A DNA stretch of 64,000 bases from Aphodovivens avicola (GCA_018712515.1 DVGW01000013.1:1-64000), one strand, 5' to 3'; shown: positions 33,196 through 42,325, counted from the first letter of the stretch. The notes: generated from the letters alone by a model not told the origin. Translations and numbers: made by a program.

Positions 33196-35199
33196 TTAGA
33201 ACCCCTGCTCGGCAAAGGGCTCCTCGGCATCATCGAGGGGCCCTTCCTGTTTGGGGAACGCCGAGGCGACCACGGCGACCGCGATCGCGCTGACGAGGAT
33301 CGAGGCGAACGCCTCGGGGGCCGGAGCGGCGAGCGCCTGATGCGCGGAGAGGCCCGCGGCAGCGCACGCCGCGACGACGAGGATCGCCGCGCCCGCGACG
33401 ACGCCGACGATGAGCAGCGCGCGGCTGCGGCGCAGGCACAGCGCCGAGAGCAGCGCGGCGGAGGCGACCCATCCCGCGACGACCGCCCAGACAGCCGGGT
33501 CGACGGCGAGGTCGATGAGGTTGCCCTGGATATCGACTCCCGCGAACCGCCAGGTCGCGAGCGCGTCCCAGCCGAACAGGCTTTTCGAGCCCAGCGCCGC
33601 GAGGACGAACGCGGAAAGCGCGGAAAACGCCCCGGTCGCGAGCGCCTGCACGGGACGCAGCGCCGCTCCGGCGGCCAGCGGCGCGAGCGCCGCCGCCCCG
33701 ACCGCGCCGGCGAGCGGCCCCGCCAGCGCGCAGTTCGCCTGGGCCGTCCCCTCGCGTCCGACGAACCACCACCAGGCACCCGCCGCGGCGACGAGCAGGC
33801 ATCCGGCAGCCGGCGCCCCCTGCGCGATGAGGGCCGCGGCGAGCACGGCGTAGGCAGCGAGCGCGCCCGCGTGGGGCAGCGCCGCCCCCAAGGCGCCGAC
33901 GAGCGCCAGCAAGCCCCAGAACAGCGGGTTGTCCACGCCCGACGCGCCCGGCAGGTTCGAAAGCCCGAGACCCGCCACCAGCGCCGACCCCGCCAAGGCG
34001 ACCGCCCTGCCGGCGATCGCGCGCGGCAAGGCCCCCACGCGCTCGCCCAGGGGGGCGCGCTCGACGGGGCGCTCGGGCTCGGGCGCCTCATCCCACTCCC
34101 CCTCGTCGTCGGAGCGCGCGTCGCTCACCAGGCGCGCCAGCTCGCGGCGGCCGCGTTTGGGGTCTCCCAGGAACTTCTCCATCTCCTCGGCGAAATCCGC
34201 CACCGTGTCGTAGCGCTCCTCGCGGTCGGGATCCAGCGCGTAGAACAGGACGTCGTCGATCTGGTCGTCGAGGTCGTCCCAGCACAGCGAGGGCAGGACG
34301 AGCTCGGCGCCCTCGATCGCCGCCTCGGCCTGACGCAGATCCTCCGCGAGGAAGGGGTTCTCGCCCGTCAGCATCTCGTAGGACACCGACGCCAACGCCC
34401 ACTCGTCGCAGCGCACGTCCAGCAGCTCGCCGCGCATCTGCTCAAGCGGCATGTAGCCGATGGTGCCGCCGCCCGCGGACCCGAAACCGCCCGCGCCGGC
34501 CAGCTTGGCGAGTCCGAAGTCGGTCACCTTCACCTGGCCCTTGCGGTCGATGAGGATGTTGTCGGGCTTGATGTCCAGATGCAGCACCTGGTTCTCATGG
34601 GCGACGTCGAGCGCGTGCGCCACGCTCGAGAACACCGCCGCGACGATTTCGAGCGTCAGCTGGTCGCCGCACTCCTCCAGCAGCTGGGTGAGGGTCATGC
34701 CCTCCACGTACTCCATGATCAGATAGGCGGTGGAGCCCCGCACCTCGAAGTCGTACACCGCCACGATGTCCGCATCGCTGAGCATCGCCGCTGTGCGGGC
34801 CTCGTCCAAGCCGGGAACGCGCAGGTAGGCGCGCACCGCCGCCGAGTAGTCGTCGCGCTCCCCCAGCGCGCGCGTGGGGGCGCCGCCCTCGTCGATGAGG
34901 CGCGTCGGCGCCGCGGGGGATGTGACAGGGGACGTTCCTTCTGTCACATCAACCGACGTGACAGAAGGAACGTCCCCTGTCACATCGAGGCCGCCGAGCG
35001 ACACGGTCTCCTGGGAGGAAAGGTCGCGGGGCGCGCCGCGGCGGGCGGAAGGGGCGCGCAGCTCCTCGAGCTCGATGCATTTGATGGCGACCTTGCGCTG
35101 GATGCGCGTGTCCCAGGCGACCTGGACCGTGCTGAACCCGCCCGTGCCGGCCTCGGCGAGGGGTGCGTAGCGGTCGAGTATGAGCTGATTGCGTGCCAT
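33196..35199 (-). CDS. Membrane Ser/Thr protein kinase
   Basis: 667 residues. Kinase domain about 10-360: glycine loop EAGTGGFSTVQ (16-26), VAIKC (Lys40), HLDIKPDNIL (207-216), DFG at 227-229 in VTDFGLAKL, and PLEQ in place of APE. HLD replaces HRD, so it is an RD-less form. Between VAIKC and helix C lies an insert of about 90 residues, of which residues 72-93 come from a palindromic DNA element. The C-terminal half has about eight hydrophobic helices with a soluble stretch, forming an integral membrane domain of unknown ligand. No Shine-Dalgarno; a TATACT lies 6 nt before the ATG, suggesting a leaderless mRNA. Confidence 0.88.
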   Translation of the reverse strand: MARNQLILDRYAPLAEAGTGGFSTVQVAWDTRIQRKVAIKCIELEELRAPSARRGAPRDLSSQETVSLGGLDVTGDVPSVTSVDVTEGTSPVTSPAAPTRLIDEGGAPTRALGERDDYSAAVRAYLRVPGLDEARTAAMLSDADIVAVYDFEVRGSTAYLIMEYVEGMTLTQLLEECGDQLTLEIVAAVFSSVAHALDVAHENQVLHLDIKPDNILIDRKGQVKVTDFGLAKLAGAGGFGSAGGGTIGYMPLEQMRGELLDVRCDEWALASVSYEMLTGENPFLAEDLRQAEAAIEGAELVLPSLCWDDLDDQIDDVLFYALDPDREERYDTVADFAEEMEKFLGDPKRGRRELARLVSDARSDDEGEWDEAPEPERPVERAPLGERVGALPRAIAGRAVALAGSALVAGLGLSNLPGASGVDNPLFWGLLALVGALGAALPHAGALAAYAVLAAALIAQGAPAAGCLLVAAAGAWWWFVGREGTAQANCALAGPLAGAVGAAALAPLAAGAALRPVQALATGAFSALSAFVLAALGSKSLFGWDALATWRFAGVDIQGNLIDLAVDPAVWAVVAGWVASAALLSALCLRRSRALLIVGVVAGAAILVVAACAAAGLSAHQALAAPAPEAFASILVSAIAVAVVASAFPKQEGPLDDAEEPFAEQGF
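33215..33245. terminator. Candidate terminator overlapping the kinase 3' end
   Basis: AAGGGCTCCTCG / CGAGGGGCCCTT stem with a 7-nt loop and CCTGTTT after it, downstream of the vitamin B6 kinase stop. It lies inside the last codons of the converging kinase gene. Confidence 0.45.
34921..34984. repeat. 64-bp perfect palindrome inside the kinase coding sequence
   Basis: Arms of 26 bp (GTGACAGGGGACGTTCC... and its complement) at 34922-34947 and 34958-34983 with a 10-bp spacer. Each arm is itself nearly palindromic (GTGACAG...CTGTCAC). It is in frame and codes for a Thr/Val/Ser-rich loop. Resembles the GTGAC/GGGAC wording of the REP-like elements in this window but is a different family. Confidence 0.9.
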
Positions 35200-35205
35200 G
35201 CGGAC

Positions 35206-35211
35206 AGTATA
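35206..35211 (-). promoter_or_regulatory. -10 box (TATACT) of the membrane kinase gene, leaderless
   Basis: TATACT ends 6 nt upstream of ATG 35199, placing transcription start at about the first base of the start codon. No -35 or ribosome site is convincing. Confidence 0.5.
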
Positions 35212-35268
35212 AAGGGGCGCGCGGGAAAAGGCGGGGCCGTTTCCGACCTGTGAGGATTTTGCGCGGCC

Positions 35269-35297
35269 TTGCAGGCCGCAAGGCGTTTCGGTATACT
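35269..35297 (+). promoter_or_regulatory. Promoter of tRNA-Thr(CGT)
   Basis: TTGCAG, 17-bp spacer, TATACT. Confidence 0.75.
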
Positions 35298-35326
35298 GCA
35301 TGCTTGCGCTTCGAAAGAAGCCGTGC

Positions 35327-35402
35327 GCCAACGTGGCTCAGTTGGTAGAGCAGCTCACTCGTAATGAGCAGGTCACCGGTTCGAGTCCGGTCGTTGGCTC
35401 CA
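35327..35402 (+). tRNA. tRNA-Thr (CGT), CCA encoded
   Basis: GCCAACG acceptor pairs with CGTTGGC; T-loop GTTCGAGTC, anticodon CGT in CTCGTAA, 73 nt plus CCA. Between the kinase and Usp genes. Confidence 0.95.
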
Positions 35403-35410
35403 CGAAATCG

Positions 35411-35446
35411 AAAGGCCGTCGGATCAGCTCCGACGGCCTTTTCCTT
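35411..35446 (+). terminator. Terminator of tRNA-Thr(CGT)
   Basis: AAAGGCCGTCGGA / TCCGACGGCCTTT stem, 5-nt loop, then TTCC. Confidence 0.85.
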
Positions 35447-35503
35447 TGCTGGCGCCCGACGACGGGGCGGACGGCGCGGCGGCGCGACCGCGTCGCTAAT
35501 CGC

Positions 35504-35980
35504 CTAGTCGCCGACCTTCACCACCATCACCGGGCAGGTCGCCTCGCGCAGCACGTAGCTGCTGACGCTGCCGAGCATGCCGCGCAGCGCGCCGAGGCCG
35601 CGCGAGCCCATGATGATGAGATCGCAGTTGTTGTCGGAGGCGTAAGAGACGATCTGGGCGCCCGGCGAGGTCTCCTCCAAAAACTCGATGACCACGCGGT
35701 TCATCAGGCGCTCGAGGATATGGTCGATCTGGCGGTGCAGATCGACGTCCGCCTCGTCCACCACCTGCTGGTGGATCTCGCGCAGGCGCGCGGAGGGCAC
35801 GACGCCCTCGGGCAGGGGATGCTTCTCAAGGTAGGCGGCGACACGCGACTCGGCATCGATGATGGTGACGATGCGCAGCGTCAAACCGGGATCCTCGTTG
35901 GCGAAACGCGCCGCCTCCTCAAGCGCCGCGCGCGCGGACGGAGAGCCGTCGTAGGGAACCATGATGTTGTCGTACAGCAT
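35504..35980 (-). CDS. Universal stress protein (UspA family)
   Basis: 158 residues. Usp fold: MLYDNIMVPYDGSPSARAALEEAARFA at the N-terminus, and the ATP-binding signature GSRGLGALRGMLGSVSSYVLREATCPVMVV (G2xG9xGS) near the C-terminus, so nucleotide binding is likely. Cytoplasmic, generally linked to stress or energy status. AAGGGG before ATG 35980. Monocistronic. Confidence 0.92.
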   Translation of the reverse strand: MLYDNIMVPYDGSPSARAALEEAARFANEDPGLTLRIVTIIDAESRVAAYLEKHPLPEGVVPSARLREIHQQVVDEADVDLHRQIDHILERLMNRVVIEFLEETSPGAQIVSYASDNNCDLIIMGSRGLGALRGMLGSVSSYVLREATCPVMVVKVGD

Positions 35981-36409
35981 GCCGCAAACCCCTTCCTCAG
36001 CGGGGACGACGCCATCGCGCGCCCACGCGGAACAACCGGACCGAAACACGTTGGCTCCATTATAGCGACCTGCGGAAAAGCGACAACGGGAACCTGCGTG
36101 GGAGAAGCCCGCGCGGGATCGCTCCGCGGACCCGCTCCCGCCCAACCGCGCTCGCCGCGGCGCCACCCCTGCCAGGCGTGGCGTCGCCCGGCATGCGCGC
36201 CCTCCCTTATCCCACGGCAGGCCCGCGCTGCGGCCATCGCGCGATCCGCCACGCGCTCCCCTTACGGCAAGCTTACGGTAAAGGCCCCGTAAATGACGAT
36301 TGAATAAAGAATAAGCGCACGCGCGAAGGGCCGCCGTGCGTTTGTGGCAAGATGGAACATTGCATAGGCGCGCACAGAGCGCCTCGCCGATTGATCGATA
36401 GGAGAAGCG
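35981..36409. other. Intergenic region upstream of the cell-wall/kinase operon
   Basis: 429 bases with no supportable gene. The right end is AT-rich (TTGAATAAAGAATAAG, 36300-36316) and should contain the operon promoter; no clear -35/-10 pair was fixed. AGGAG just before fhaA is the ribosome site. Confidence 0.35.
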
Positions 36410-37591
36410 ATGGGCTTCCTTTCAAGGTTCGAAGGCAAGATGGAAGACACGGTCGAGGGCGCCGCCAACAAGATGGCGGGCGCGCCCCTGTCCCCGGTGC
36501 AGATCGCCAAGAAAGCCGAGAAGCAGATGCGCCGCGAGAAGATGGTGGGCGCCGGCAAGCAGTACGCCCCCACGCTCTACACCGTGCTGGTGAACCCCGA
36601 CGACGACGAGCGCCTGTTCGGCTACTACCCCACGCTCGCCGGCGAGACCGAAACCTACCTTGCCGCCAAGGCCGCCGAGCACGGCCTGGTGATGGATGGC
36701 CAGCCGCTGGTGCGCTTCATCGTGGACGACGCGCTCAAGCACGGCAAGTTCGACGTCATCGCCGAGGCGGTCGCCGCCCCCATCGTCGCCCAGCTGCGCG
36801 AAGAGGAGATGGAGCGCTACGGCCTGGCGCCCCAGCCCGCGGGCTACGGCGCGCGCGGCGGATACCCCCAGCAGGGCCGCGGCCAGAACTTCGGCGGCGC
36901 CCCCCGCGGCGGCGTTCGTCCCCAGCCCCAACCCGACTACGGCTACGACTACGACGACTACGGCTACGCCGGCGATCAGGCGGGTTACGGCTCCTACGAC
37001 GAATACGACGCCTACGGCGAGCCGGGAGCCCCCGTCGAGCAGGGCTTCGATCTCGCCTACGACGATCCGGCCCCCGACCAGGCGCGCGGCGGCGCCTTCC
37101 CCCACGACGAGGGCGGCGAGGCGACGCTCTTCGGAGCCCCCGCGGGCGGCGCAGCCGCGGCGGGTGCCGCGGTCGCCGGCGCGGCTGCGGGCGCGGGCAT
37201 GGCGGCCCGCCAGGCGCAGACGCCCCAGCCCCAGCGCGTCGCCAACACCGTGGTGTTCGCCGGCGGCGAGAACCAGCCCCTGGCGGCGGCACCGCACGAG
37301 AGCGCCCAGGCGCGCCTCATCGACACCACCAACAGCCGCGCGTACACGCTCATCGCGAACCGCCTGATGATCGGCCGCGAGTCCAAAAACGACATCGTCG
37401 TGTCCGACATCAACGCTAGCCGCACGCATGCCGAGCTCGCATGCGACCCGCAGGGCACCTGGGTCATCACCGACCTGGGCTCCACCAACGGCACGCTGGT
37501 CAACGGATTCGAGATCGCCTCCCAGCCGCTGCAGGAAGGCGACCGCATCACCATCGGAACGACGAACTACGTCTTCACCTACCGCAAGTAA
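36410..37591 (+). CDS. fhaA: FHA-domain protein FhaA (DUF3662)
   Basis: 393 residues. N-terminal DUF3662 (about 1-130), an Ala/Tyr/Asp/Gly-rich disordered linker with a DYGYDYDDYGYAG stretch, and a C-terminal FHA domain (about 305-393): LMIGRESKNDIVVSDINASRTHAELACD (GR..N.I...D...SR.HA), LGSTNGTLVNG. FHA domains bind phosphothreonine. In mycobacteria FhaA links PknB signalling to peptidoglycan synthesis; synteny supports the same role. AGGAG five nt before the ATG; first gene of the operon. Confidence 0.92.
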   Translation: MGFLSRFEGKMEDTVEGAANKMAGAPLSPVQIAKKAEKQMRREKMVGAGKQYAPTLYTVLVNPDDDERLFGYYPTLAGETETYLAAKAAEHGLVMDGQPLVRFIVDDALKHGKFDVIAEAVAAPIVAQLREEEMERYGLAPQPAGYGARGGYPQQGRGQNFGGAPRGGVRPQPQPDYGYDYDDYGYAGDQAGYGSYDEYDAYGEPGAPVEQGFDLAYDDPAPDQARGGAFPHDEGGEATLFGAPAGGAAAAGAAVAGAAAGAGMAARQAQTPQPQRVANTVVFAGGENQPLAAAPHESAQARLIDTTNSRAYTLIANRLMIGRESKNDIVVSDINASRTHAELACDPQGTWVITDLGSTNGTLVNGFEIASQPLQEGDRITIGTTNYVFTYRK

Positions 37592-37609
37592 GGCAAAGGT
37601 GCGCACCGC

Positions 37610-38023
37610 ATGATCGATATCGCATTGCTGGTGGGGCGCCTGCTGTTCGTGGCGCTGCTCTACCTGTTCCTATTCGCAATCATGAAGACCGGCATCGGGC
37701 TGGTGCGCGGCCAGCGCAAGCGCGAGCGCACCTGGAACATCTCGGTCGAACGCGGCCCCAAGGAGCTGCGCGGCGTGTCCATCGTGGTGCGCGGCCCCGT
37801 CATCGTCGGCCGCAGCCCCGGAGCCGATATCGTGATCGGCGCGGGGTACGTGTCGGCGCGGCATGCGCGCTTCTCGCTGATGGGCCAGAACCTCTTCGTC
37901 GAGGATCTGGGCTCCACCAACGGCACGATGGTCAACAAGCAGATGATCTCGGCCCCCACCGCGCTCAAGAACAACGACGTCGTCACCGTCGGCGACGTCT
38001 CCATTAGAGTGAGGCATGCCTGA
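37610..38023 (+). CDS. fhaB: FHA-domain protein FhaB
   Basis: 137 residues. One N-terminal membrane helix (ALLVGRLLFVALLYLFLFAIMK), basic linker, and an FHA domain: VIVGRSPGADIVIGAGYVSARHARFSLMGQNLFVEDLGSTNGTMVN. The mycobacterial homolog is FipA/FhaB. Ends in a TGATG overlap with the phosphatase gene, so the two are translationally coupled. Confidence 0.92.
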   Translation: MIDIALLVGRLLFVALLYLFLFAIMKTGIGLVRGQRKRERTWNISVERGPKELRGVSIVVRGPVIVGRSPGADIVIGAGYVSARHARFSLMGQNLFVEDLGSTNGTMVNKQMISAPTALKNNDVVTVGDVSIRVRHA

Positions 38024-39330
38024 TGGCGCGCGAGAAGCAGGGATACCGCTCCACCGCGCACACGCGACGCGGCGCCATCACGACCTTCGGCAGCCGCACC
38101 GACGTGGGGTGCGTGCGCGACCATAACGAGGACAGCCTCGTCGTGGCCCCGCCGCTGTTCGTCGTCGCGGACGGCATGGGCGGCCACGCCGCCGGCGAGG
38201 TGGCGTCCGAGATCGCCACGTCCATCCTCGCCGAGAAGGCGCCCCAGACGCCCGACGCCGAAGCGCTCGGACACGCCGTCGAGGAGGCCAACCTCGAGAT
38301 CATCGCCGCCGCCGAGGACGGGCGCGGCCGCGAGGGGATGGGCACCACCTGCACGGCGGCCATCCTCAAGGAGGATCGCCTGATCATCGCCCAGGTGGGC
38401 GACTCGCGCGCCTATCTTCTGCATCAGGGCAAGCTCCAGCAGCTCACGCGCGACCACAGCCTGGTCGCGATGATGGTGGAGGCGGGCCAGCTCACGCCCG
38501 AGGAGGCGCGCGTCCATCCGCGCCGCTCGGTCATCACCCGCGCCCTGGGCACCGACCCGTCCACCAAGCCCGACCTCTACGAGATCGACGTCGAGGCCGG
38601 CGATCGGCTGCTTTTGTGCTCCGACGGCCTGTACGGCATGGTGGAGGATCCCGCCATCCAGGCGATCATGACGCGCACCGCCGATCCGCAGCGCTGCGCC
38701 TCGCAGCTGGTGAACGAGGCCATCGCCGCCGGCGGCAACGACAACGTGACCGTGGTCGTCGTCGACATCGAGGGCAAGCGCGAGGCCCATCGCAAGAAGA
38801 TCGCGCTCAAGACCAAGCTGACGATCGCGTTCGTCCTGGTCCTGCTGGCGGCCATCGTCGCCGGCGCCGCGTGGGGCGTCAACGCCTACGTGCACAACTC
38901 CGCCTACCTTGCGGAGGAGGACGGCAACGTCGCGATCTACCAGGGGCTGCCCGAGCCCTTCCTGCTCGTTTCGTATTCCGAGCTCGTCGAGAAGACCGAC
39001 GTTCCCGTCGACAAGCTCTCCCCCGGCGTCGCCGACCGCATCCGCGAGGGCCTGCGCGTCGACAACGTGGACGCCGCCCGCGAGCTGATCGAGGAGTACC
39101 GCGACCAGCTCTCGCCCGACGGAGGCAAAACGACCGTCGCGAGGGATTCCACCGCGTCTTCCGACGAGCGGAACGCGGATTCCGGCTCGAACAGCGCCGG
39201 CTCCGATCGCGGTTCCGACTCGTCCGGCGAATCCGCCGACGAAGCCTCCTCCCACAGCACGTCGCCTTCCAACGCCGGCTCCAACGCGCTGAGCGCGGAG
39301 GACGTGGCGCGAAGCGGTGAGGGCGCATGA
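38023..39330 (+). CDS. pstP: PP2C-family Ser/Thr phosphatase PstP
   Basis: 435 residues. PP2C domain (about 20-260): TDVGCVRDHNEDSL, VADGMGGHAAGEVAS (metal Asp and Gly), GTTCTAAIL, VGDSRAYLL, and GNDNVTVVVVDI. Membrane helix near 265-288, then an extracytoplasmic domain and a Ser/Asn-rich tail. Counteracts PknB and the membrane kinase. Overlaps the next gene by 4 nt. Confidence 0.92.
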   Translation: MAREKQGYRSTAHTRRGAITTFGSRTDVGCVRDHNEDSLVVAPPLFVVADGMGGHAAGEVASEIATSILAEKAPQTPDAEALGHAVEEANLEIIAAAEDGRGREGMGTTCTAAILKEDRLIIAQVGDSRAYLLHQGKLQQLTRDHSLVAMMVEAGQLTPEEARVHPRRSVITRALGTDPSTKPDLYEIDVEAGDRLLLCSDGLYGMVEDPAIQAIMTRTADPQRCASQLVNEAIAAGGNDNVTVVVVDIEGKREAHRKKIALKTKLTIAFVLVLLAAIVAGAAWGVNAYVHNSAYLAEEDGNVAIYQGLPEPFLLVSYSELVEKTDVPVDKLSPGVADRIREGLRVDNVDAARELIEEYRDQLSPDGGKTTVARDSTASSDERNADSGSNSAGSDRGSDSSGESADEASSHSTSPSNAGSNALSAEDVARSGEGA

Positions 39331-42095
39331 CGCGGCGCAACCTCGAACTCATCCTGCTGTGCATCGCGGCGCCGCTCGTCATCCTGATGTTCGCGATGCT
39401 GGTGGTGAACCAGGGCCAGCCGCTCAACTTCAACACGCTCGGCGTGCCCATCGGCATCTTCGCGGCGTTCGTCGTCGCGCATCTCGCCGTGCGCAAGCTG
39501 GCGCCGGGCGCCGATCCGGCGATCCTGCCGATCACGTTCGCGCTGTCGGGCATCGGCATCGCGTTCGTCACGCGGCTGCGCCCCGAACTGGCCGTCGGCC
39601 AGCTGATGTGGCTGTTCGTGGGCGTGGCGTTTCTGGTGCTGGTGCTGCTGTTCGTGCGCAACCTGGACCGGCTCGCCCGCTACAAGTACACGTTGATGCT
39701 GGTGGGCTTCATCCTTCTGCTCTCCCCGCTCATCCCGTTCATCGGCCAGGAGATCTACGGAAGCCGCATCTGGCTGTCGATCGGCCCGTTCTCGTTCCAG
39801 CCGGGCGAGCTCGCCAAAATCGCCATCGTGCTGTTCCTGGCGGGGTACCTCGCCGCCAACCGCGAGATGCTCTCGGTGTTCACCTGGCGCGTGGGCCCGT
39901 TCAACCTGCCCGACATCCGCACGCTGCTGCCGCTGCTGCTCATGTGGCTCATCTCGATCGGCATCGTCGCCTTCGAGAAGGACCTCGGCAGTGCGCTCGT
40001 GTTCTTCTTCGTGTTCCTGGTGATGCTCTACGTCGCCTCGGGCAAGAAGACCTACGTCATCGCCGGCGTGCTCATGATGGCGATCGGCGCCGTGGGCCTC
40101 TACTTCGTGTTCGACCACATCCAGGTGCGCGTCGCCACCTGGCTCGACCCGTTCGCTGACGCGCAGAACACCGGCTACCAGCTGGTGCAGACCATCTACT
40201 CGCTCGCCGACGGCGGGCTGTTCGGCGTCGGCATCGGCCGCGGCCTGGCCGACCAGATCCCCGTCGTTGAGAGCGACTTCATCTTCGCCGCGATCGGCGA
40301 GGAGACCGGCCTTCTGGGCGCGGCGGGCCTGCTGCTGCTCTACCTGTGCCTCGCGATCCGCGGCATGGCGACGGCGGCGCGCGCGAAGAGCGACGTCAGC
40401 TCGTTCGCAGCCGTGGGCCTGACCGCGATCATCATCCTGCAGGCGTTCATCATCGTGGGCGGCGTCACCAGGCTCATCCCGCTGACGGGCCTGACCCTCC
40501 CCTTCGTCAGCCAGGGCGGCTCCTCGCTTCTGGCCAGCTTCATCTCGGTCGCGCTGCTGCTGCGCGCGGGCGACGAGGCGACGGGCGTCGGCGAGGAGAT
40601 GCGTTCCGCCACCTCGATGCTCCCCACCGCCAGCGTGCTGGGGCGCGTCGCCCTGGGCAAGCGCCTGACCCGCACGATGGTCGGCTTCTCGGTGCTGTTC
40701 GCGCTGCTGGTGGCCAACCTCACGCTCATCATGGTCGTGCAGGCCGACTACTACCAGAACATGGCCGGCAACAACCACACCTTGATGCAGGAGTCCGACA
40801 CCGAGCGCGGGAGCATCTCGACCTACGACGGCGTGGTGCTCGCCGAAAGCCAGCAGACCGAGGACGGCAGCTACGAGCGCGTGTACCCCGCGGGCGATCT
40901 GGCAAGCCACGTGGTCGGCTACTACTCGACCCAGTACGGCACGAGCGGCATCGAGGCGAGCGAGAACGAGACGCTCAAAGGCCAGCAGAACTACGCCAGC
41001 TGGACCGACGTGATCAACGCCGCCGCCGGCATCAACACCCCCGGCAACGACGTGCGCCTGACGATCAACTCCACCATCCAGCAGGCGGCGCAGGACGCGC
41101 TCGAGGGCGAGACGGGCGCCGCGGTCGTGATGGATCCGAGCACCGGCGCCGTGCTGGCGATGGCCTCCTCGCCCACCTACAGCGCCGGCGACGTGGAGGC
41201 GCTGCTCGAGCAGGCCGCCGCGTCGGACGGCTCCGACGATGCCGGCCAGCTCGTCAACCGCGCGACCCAGGGCCTGTACGCGCCCGGCTCCACGTTCAAG
41301 ATCATCTCGCTGGCGACCGCCCTGCAAAACGGCATCGCCAGCGAGGACAGCGTGTACGCGTCCCCGGGCACCATGGAGATCGGCAACGCCGAGGTGTCCA
41401 ACTTCGGCGACGAGAGCTACGGCGACATCACGCTGCAGCGCGCCACGGCGCTCTCGTCCAACACCGTGTTCGGCCAGCTGGGCGTCCAGATCGGCGCGCA
41501 GCTGCTCGTCGAGGGCGCCGAGGCGTTCGGGTTCAACAAGGATCTGGACTTCGAGCTGCCGGTGGTCACCTCGCTCATGCCCGACCCCGACGAGATGACC
41601 GAGTGGGAGACCGCCTGGGCCTCCGCCGGCGAGCCGGTGGGCGAGCACGAGAGCCCCGCCGGTCCCCAGGTGAGCGTGCTCGAGATGGCGATGGTGGGCT
41701 GCGCCGTCGCCAACAACGGCACGATCATGCAGCCCTACCTGGTCGACAGCGTCTACAACGCCAACGGCGAGCGCAGCTACCAGGCGCAGGCGACGACGTA
41801 CCTGCAGGCCATCACCAGCGAGACCGCCTCGCGCGTCAAAGAGGTGCTGAAGGATGTCGTCGACTACGGCACCGGCACCACCGCCGCGATCAACGGCGTG
41901 CAGGTGGCCGGCAAGACCGGCACCGCCGAGCATCCCGACGGCGACGACGGCTGGTTCGTGGGCATGGCGGACGCCGACTCCGACACGCCCAGCGTCGTGG
42001 TTGCCATCGTGCTCGAGAAGAACGAGTCGAGCGTCGCATCCGCCAAGGCGGGCGACATCCTCGAGACGGCCCTGCGGGTCCGAGGCGAGCTGTGA
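39327..42095 (+). CDS. RodA-like SEDS glycosyltransferase fused to class B penicillin-binding protein
   Basis: 922 residues in one frame. Residues 1-420 are the SEDS polytopic domain of RodA/FtsW: GSRIWLSIGPFSFQPGELAKI, DLGSALVFF, ESDFIFAAIGEETG and LPFVSQGGSS. A further helix at about 455-480 starts the PBP part: membrane anchor, then a transpeptidase with GSTFKI (Ser655, Lys658), SSN (710-712) and KTG (863-865). The order RodA then PbpA is that of the mycobacterial operon (separate genes there), so this is a gene fusion. It would polymerise and cross-link peptidoglycan. Overlaps the phosphatase gene by 4 nt. Confidence 0.92.
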   Translation: MTRRNLELILLCIAAPLVILMFAMLVVNQGQPLNFNTLGVPIGIFAAFVVAHLAVRKLAPGADPAILPITFALSGIGIAFVTRLRPELAVGQLMWLFVGVAFLVLVLLFVRNLDRLARYKYTLMLVGFILLLSPLIPFIGQEIYGSRIWLSIGPFSFQPGELAKIAIVLFLAGYLAANREMLSVFTWRVGPFNLPDIRTLLPLLLMWLISIGIVAFEKDLGSALVFFFVFLVMLYVASGKKTYVIAGVLMMAIGAVGLYFVFDHIQVRVATWLDPFADAQNTGYQLVQTIYSLADGGLFGVGIGRGLADQIPVVESDFIFAAIGEETGLLGAAGLLLLYLCLAIRGMATAARAKSDVSSFAAVGLTAIIILQAFIIVGGVTRLIPLTGLTLPFVSQGGSSLLASFISVALLLRAGDEATGVGEEMRSATSMLPTASVLGRVALGKRLTRTMVGFSVLFALLVANLTLIMVVQADYYQNMAGNNHTLMQESDTERGSISTYDGVVLAESQQTEDGSYERVYPAGDLASHVVGYYSTQYGTSGIEASENETLKGQQNYASWTDVINAAAGINTPGNDVRLTINSTIQQAAQDALEGETGAAVVMDPSTGAVLAMASSPTYSAGDVEALLEQAAASDGSDDAGQLVNRATQGLYAPGSTFKIISLATALQNGIASEDSVYASPGTMEIGNAEVSNFGDESYGDITLQRATALSSNTVFGQLGVQIGAQLLVEGAEAFGFNKDLDFELPVVTSLMPDPDEMTEWETAWASAGEPVGEHESPAGPQVSVLEMAMVGCAVANNGTIMQPYLVDSVYNANGERSYQAQATTYLQAITSETASRVKEVLKDVVDYGTGTTAAINGVQVAGKTGTAEHPDGDDGWFVGMADADSDTPSVVVAIVLEKNESSVASAKAGDILETALRVRGEL

Positions 42096-42253
42096 TGGAA
42101 GGTGCGGGCGGCATGACGGCGCAGCGGCGCAGGCTGCGGGATGCGGCGCCCGGGTCGCAGGGCGGGGTGTCCGGACCGCGGGGCACGGCGTCCGAGCCGG
42201 CGCGAAAACTCTATGGTGAAAACGGCCCGATCGCCACGAAGGCCGCAAGAATA

Positions 42254-42290
42254 AGGTATGCTTGTGAACTGGAGCATTTTCGGCATACCT
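42254..42290. promoter_or_regulatory. Inverted repeat ahead of pknB
   Basis: AGGTATGC (42254-42261) and GCATACCT (42283-42290), perfect 8-bp arms with a 21-nt spacer, in the 230-bp gap between the RodA-PBP fusion and pknB. Could be an operator or an RNA hairpin; TATGCT at 42257 is a possible -10. Confidence 0.35.
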
Positions 42291-42325
42291 CAACTGCATA
42301 ACATGTACCCAAAAGGAGCAAAAAC

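Noticed and set aside
38937..42299. Minus-strand frame of 1120 residues opposite the cell-wall operon
   Set aside because: High-GC antisense shadow with His/Asp/Arg-rich composition; the sense strand has unmistakable domains.
42094..42301. Small frame (MEGAGGMTAQ...) after the RodA-PBP gene
   Set aside because: TGATG overlap is suggestive but the peptide is low-complexity and runs through the pknB promoter region.
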